Positions 59,856 through 64,000 of a stretch of DNA of 64,000 nucleotides are shown here, piece after piece. Under the pieces are notes generated by a model, which made no database searches, was not told the origin of the DNA, and saw nothing but the letters and a program-made list of their open reading frames with translations. Made by a program: the position numbers and the translations under genes. The DNA comes from Ustulina deusta (lineage: Eukaryota > Ascomycota > Sordariomycetes > Xylariales > Xylariaceae): the NCBI GenBank assembly GCA_023159155.1, contig JAJNNX010000008.1:1240001-1304000 (forward strand), written 5' to 3'. Within the stretch, counting starts at the first letter, position 1. Every line of letters begins with the position of its first letter.

Positions 59856-59970
59856 ATATCAAAAAAAATATAAGTTTTTTTTTAGTTAATTTTTAAATTA
59901 AAACTATTATTAAAATATTAATAAAAAGTTTAATATATTATTATTTTAAAAGCTAGTTATAAACTATTTA
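59856..59970 (+). repeat. Direct repeat flanking the right copia element, right copy
   Basis: Partner of 53137-53253. It starts about 30 bp after the 3' LTR of element 2 and is heavily C-to-T/G-to-A changed. Confidence 0.58.
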
Positions 59971-62900
59971 AATGTATATTTTAAATAATATTAGAATAAT
60001 TATTTTAAATTATAATAAATAATTAGTTTAAATCTAATAAAATAGTTTATATATTAAAAAATATATTTTAATTAGTTAATTTACATAAATAAAGCTAATA
60101 TAGCTTGTTATATAAAAAGCTTTGCTATATATTGCAAGTTTTTTTTTTTAAATATTATATAATAATAAATTTATATTAAATTTAAGCTAATATTAAAGCA
60201 GCTTTTCTTTGTTTTATTATTTTTAATTTATTATTATTATTATATTTTTTAAAGCAGCTTTTATAAAAAATAGCTTATTAGTTCTATTTTTTTTAAATTA
60301 TATAGCACAAATAAGTTTTATATAAATTTCAAACAAATTTAAAGCTAATTTAAATAAACTAAAAGTTTATAATTATAATAAAACATTAAATATATTATAT
60401 TTATTATAATAATAATATAAATATAAATATTTTTAAATATATTTATTATATTTATATTTGTTATAATCAGTCAAATAAAGCTTCTATAGCTAGTTTATTA
60501 ATACTATAGACAAAGACTCTAAGCTAAAAAAAAAAAAAAAAAAAAAAAAAAAACAAGAAGTTAGAGTTTATAAAGTGGGTAGATATAGACTCTGTATATA
60601 TGGCTATAGAGTTATAGGTTAGTTTATGTATAGACCTCCTATCTTATTGCTATTGTCACAATTAGTTAAGTAAAGCTTCTATAGTTAGTTTATTGATATT
60701 ATAGATAAAGACTTTAAACTAAAGAAGAAAGAAAGGAAGGAAAAAAGTCAGAGTTTATAAGGTAGGTAGATATAGACTTTATATGTATAGCTGTAGAGTT
60801 AGGTTAGTCTCTGCGTAAACTTTCTATTTTATTGCTATATAAGTCTGGAGTTCTTGCAGGTTTTGCTAAAACTGTACTAACTATTATATTACTTTTTTTT
60901 AAAACTAAAAGTTTAGATATAGTTTTAATTTAAAGTTATTAATAATATTAAGTTTATATAGTTTTTTTATATTATATTGCTTTATTATTATTTTTATAAT
61001 TATTTATAAATTTATTGGCTACTATTATATATATTTATTTTTGTAATTTTATAAGAAATCTAAAAGCTTTTTTATAAGTTTTATAGAATTAGTCAAGTTT
61101 AATTAATATATTTTTAAAATTTTAAGCTACGTACTAAATATTATTAGAATTATAGCTTTTTGTTTTTTTTATATATTTTTAATTGTTTAATTTGTTTAAC
61201 TTTAAATTTTGTTTTATTATTAATATTTTTAGCTAGAAGTAGTAATTAGATTTATTAAAATAAAAGGTTATTGTTTGCTTTTTATAATTGGTTAGTATAA
61301 AATAAGTTTTTTATTTTATGAAAATTAAGCAAATTAAAAACATAACTAAATTTTTGTTTTTTTAGGATTTTAAAAAATCTAACTAATTAAAAATCCAATT
61401 TAATAATTAATATTTATATTATAAAACTTTTTTTTTTTTTTTAAATTTATTAAACTTTTTTTTTTATTAGCTTGCAGCTTGTATTGTTTTTATATAAAAA
61501 TTACTATATTATATATTATTTTTTAAATATTTTAGGTTTAATAAACTAGTTCAAATGTTTATTGCTTAGTATTAAAATCTATAATAGTTTTGCTAATATT
61601 TATTATTAAAAAATTTTATGCTTTAATTTTTATTGCTACTTTTAGTAGTAATATATTAATTAATAAATATTATAAAAAATTATATATAAAATCTAAAGCA
61701 AAGAAATAAATATTTTAATTATTTTAGTATTTATTAATATAAAAACAAAATTATTAGTTTAATTTTTAATTAATTAATTTTATTACTTTTTAGGTTTAAA
61801 AGTAGTAAGTACTACTAAAGCAGTACTTAATACTTATAAAATTATTAATTATTATTATAAATTTAAAAATAAATAATTTTATATTATTTAATATTTATAT
61901 ATTTAGTATACTAAAAAATCTATATAAACTTTTATAGCATTATATAGCTAGTAATTCTATAATATTTATTTTTTTGCTAAATAAAGTTATAATTAAATAA
62001 TTAAACTTGTTTATAAATATTTATATATAGTTATAACTTTATTAGTTAAATAATATATTTTTATTATTTATTACTATATATTGCTATATTATAGCTAATA
62101 TAAACAATAAGCAAAAAAAGCTAGAAGTTTTATTTTATAATATTTTATTTTTTTTATAATTATATTTTAAATAAAACTAATAATATTTTTATTTTAATAT
62201 TTTAATTGTTTTGTGCTAATTTTAGTACGTAATAATTAAAACTATATAAAAAAAATAGTCTTATTTAAAATAACTTTAAATATATATAGTTTTTTATTTT
62301 TATTTTTTAGATTTTATAGCTAGTTTTTTTGTTTAATTAAATTTACTAGGTTAGCTTTTTAAAAAATATTAAATAAAAAGTCTATAGTTAATATAAAACT
62401 TAGTATTTTATTAAGCAGAACTAATATTATTATTTGTTTTTTAGCTTTTTTAGTTTTAATTATAAAAAGCTTAACTATTTTTTTTAATAAAATATTACTT
62501 ATTATATTTTTTTGTTTTAATTAATATTAAAAAATAATATTAAAGTTTAATAAAAAATTAGCTTAATATATTTATTATATTAATAAAATCTATTTATTTA
62601 AAAAATATAATAAAGCTTAATAATTAGTTATTATAAACAACTTAGTTTTAAAAAGCTTTAAGTAGTAGTATTCCAAAATTTGTACTACTACTAAAAATTT
62701 ATAGTTTTAAATTAGGTAAGCTTGTTTAATTAGCATTATTATTTTAAAGAAATATTTTATAGATTTTTAAATTTTATTTTTTTATTATTACTAGATAATT
62801 TTTATTATCATATTATATAAAATTTTTATTTTTATTTGTATTAGTTAGCCGGGCTTAAAAAAAACTAAAACAAATATTTTATATATTAATAGTTTTATAT

Positions 62901-63954
62901 ATTTAAAAATTTATTTTTATTTTAGTTTTATTATAAATGGCTTTTTTTTTAATAATTAATTTGAAAAAGTAGTAATTTTACTAATATAATAAGTAAATAT
63001 ATAAATATAATTATAAAGCTTAAAAAACAACTAGATTAATTTAATATTTTTAAAATTATTAAAGTTTTAATTTAAAATTGCTTAAATTTTTATAGGGTTA
63101 ATTCTAATCTTTATTCTAGTTTTTATAACTATTTCTAAATAATTAATAATAAATATATTAAAATAAGATCTTTTAATATTTTTTTAATATTTAGTTTAAT
63201 ATAAACAATAGATTATTTTTTTATAATAAGTCTAGTACTATTTTTTAGTTTTAAAATAAATTAAAACATTGTTTATATAAATATTTATAAACTTTTTTTT
63301 AAATAAAATAAACTATATAAATATTTAATATTAATAAAGCTTATATGTATATTTTTTGTTATTAAGTTCTAGTACTATATTAAATCTTAGTTATAATAGC
63401 AGTAAAGTTTTAGATTTCTTTTTAAAAAAAAATCCTTTTAGGTATAATAGCTAAAAAAATAAAAAGCTTTATATTAATTTTATATATTTAAAGGTTTTTT
63501 TTTTAAAATAAGATTAGTTTATTATTAAAAATCTTTTATAGTATTACTTAGTTAATCTAAATTTATTTTTTTTATACAATATTAATTATTTTTAAATTTT
63601 TTTTTAAATAGTTTAGTATAATTATTTTTAGTTATTATAAACTTAATTATAATAAGTTTTTTTAAAGTTTTTTTAGCTAGTTATTTTTATTTATTTTAAT
63701 CAAAATAATTTTAAAAGTTTATATAATTTTTTTAATAGTAGCTTAATCTTTTTTTTTTTAAAAATTATTATATAAACTTTTTTTATTTTAGGTTTAAAAG
63801 TCCTAAGTTTTTTTTTTATTTTTTTAGTTTTGGTTATTTTTAAAATAATTGTTTTATTTTTAAAAAGTTATTTTAATATTTAATAATATTTTTTTAATAT
63901 TTAATTATAATTGTTAGCAAAAATTAAACTAATAAAAATAAATTATTTAGTTAG
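59971..63954. other. AT-rich RIP-type relic block, unclassified
   Basis: About 4 kb of extremely AT-rich sequence with stops in all frames. I could not match it to the copia family. A minus-strand stretch around 62300-62900 may be a decayed reverse transcriptase, but I cannot support that. It contains the tandem duplication at 60459-60838. Confidence 0.5.
60459..60838. repeat. Tandem duplication, unit about 190 bp
   Basis: Two units (60459-60652 and 60653-60838) share blocks such as AAAGCTTCTATAG, GTTTAT, AGAGTTTATAA, GGTAGATATAGACT and a common end TATTGCTAT. The first unit has a pure A-run of about 30; the second has a GA-rich run at the same place. Differences are mostly transitions. Confidence 0.7.
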
Positions 63955-64000
63955 TGTCGGATGGGTCTACCCGGGGTAGTGTGAGCGTACATGGTGCCGT
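63955..64000. other. Start of next GC-balanced segment
   Basis: The last 45 bp or so suddenly contain GTCGGATGGG and CCCGGGG-type sequence. The AT-rich block therefore ends here and a new GC-balanced region or an unmutated repeat begins. Confidence 0.5.

Noticed and set aside
1..64000. tRNA genes, CRISPR arrays or a biosynthetic gene cluster
   Set aside because: I looked for GTTCGAATC-type T-loops, regular spaced repeats and core biosynthetic enzymes and saw none. A tRNAscan-type search would be needed to exclude tRNAs.

Overview
The window is nuclear DNA of a filamentous ascomycete (Pezizomycotina; I would guess Sordariomycetes but cannot prove it). The reasons are short introns of about 45-225 bp with GTRNGT donors, CTRAY-type branch points and YAG acceptors, fungal gene families (bZIP with DUF3425, RUS/DUF647, MARVEL-type membrane protein, BTB protein, cytochrome c heme lyase), and a two-compartment composition. 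A gene-bearing island of about 38 kb (15.0-53.15 kb) sits between two extremely AT-rich blocks that look like repeats destroyed by repeat-induced point mutation (RIP).

Left block (1-15.0 kb). This is a three-layer transposon nest. The oldest layer is a Ty1/copia LTR retrotransposon on the minus strand (position 1 to 14404, its 3' end lying beyond the left edge). A Fot1/pogo-type DNA transposon (3646-5507) jumped into it at a TA, and a second copia element of the same family (6613-14002, plus strand, 5-bp duplication TAAAA) jumped into it as well.

Island (15.0-53.15 kb). In order it holds an alpha/beta hydrolase (+), a small secreted protein (-), a broken short-chain dehydrogenase (-), a bZIP/DUF3425 regulator with an unclear 5' end (+), an ochratoxinase-like amidohydrolase (-), a Cys-rich GATA-like ORF (+), a two-RRM RNA-binding protein (-), a broken small secreted protein (+), ribosomal protein uS14/RPS29 with a 9-nt last exon (-), an F-box protein with an in-frame stop (-), a haloacid-dehalogenase-type hydrolase (-), a four-helix MARVEL-like protein (+), a RUS/DUF647 protein (+), cytochrome c heme lyase (-) and a BTB/POZ protein (-). 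There is no gene cluster logic: housekeeping genes (RPS29, heme lyase, RRM, RUS) are mixed with accessory and decaying ones. Two long stretches (29.6-32.8 and 33.4-39.6 kb) hold only relics.

Right block (53.15-63.95 kb). It contains another full-length copy of the same copia family (53490-59826, plus strand, duplication AAAAT), then unclassified AT-rich relics including a tandem duplication of about 194 bp. Base composition jumps back to GC-balanced sequence in the last 45 bp.

I found no new defence, biosynthetic or mobile system. The strongest observations are the resolved nest, with its paralogous empty site, and three island genes that are intact apart from single in-frame stops.
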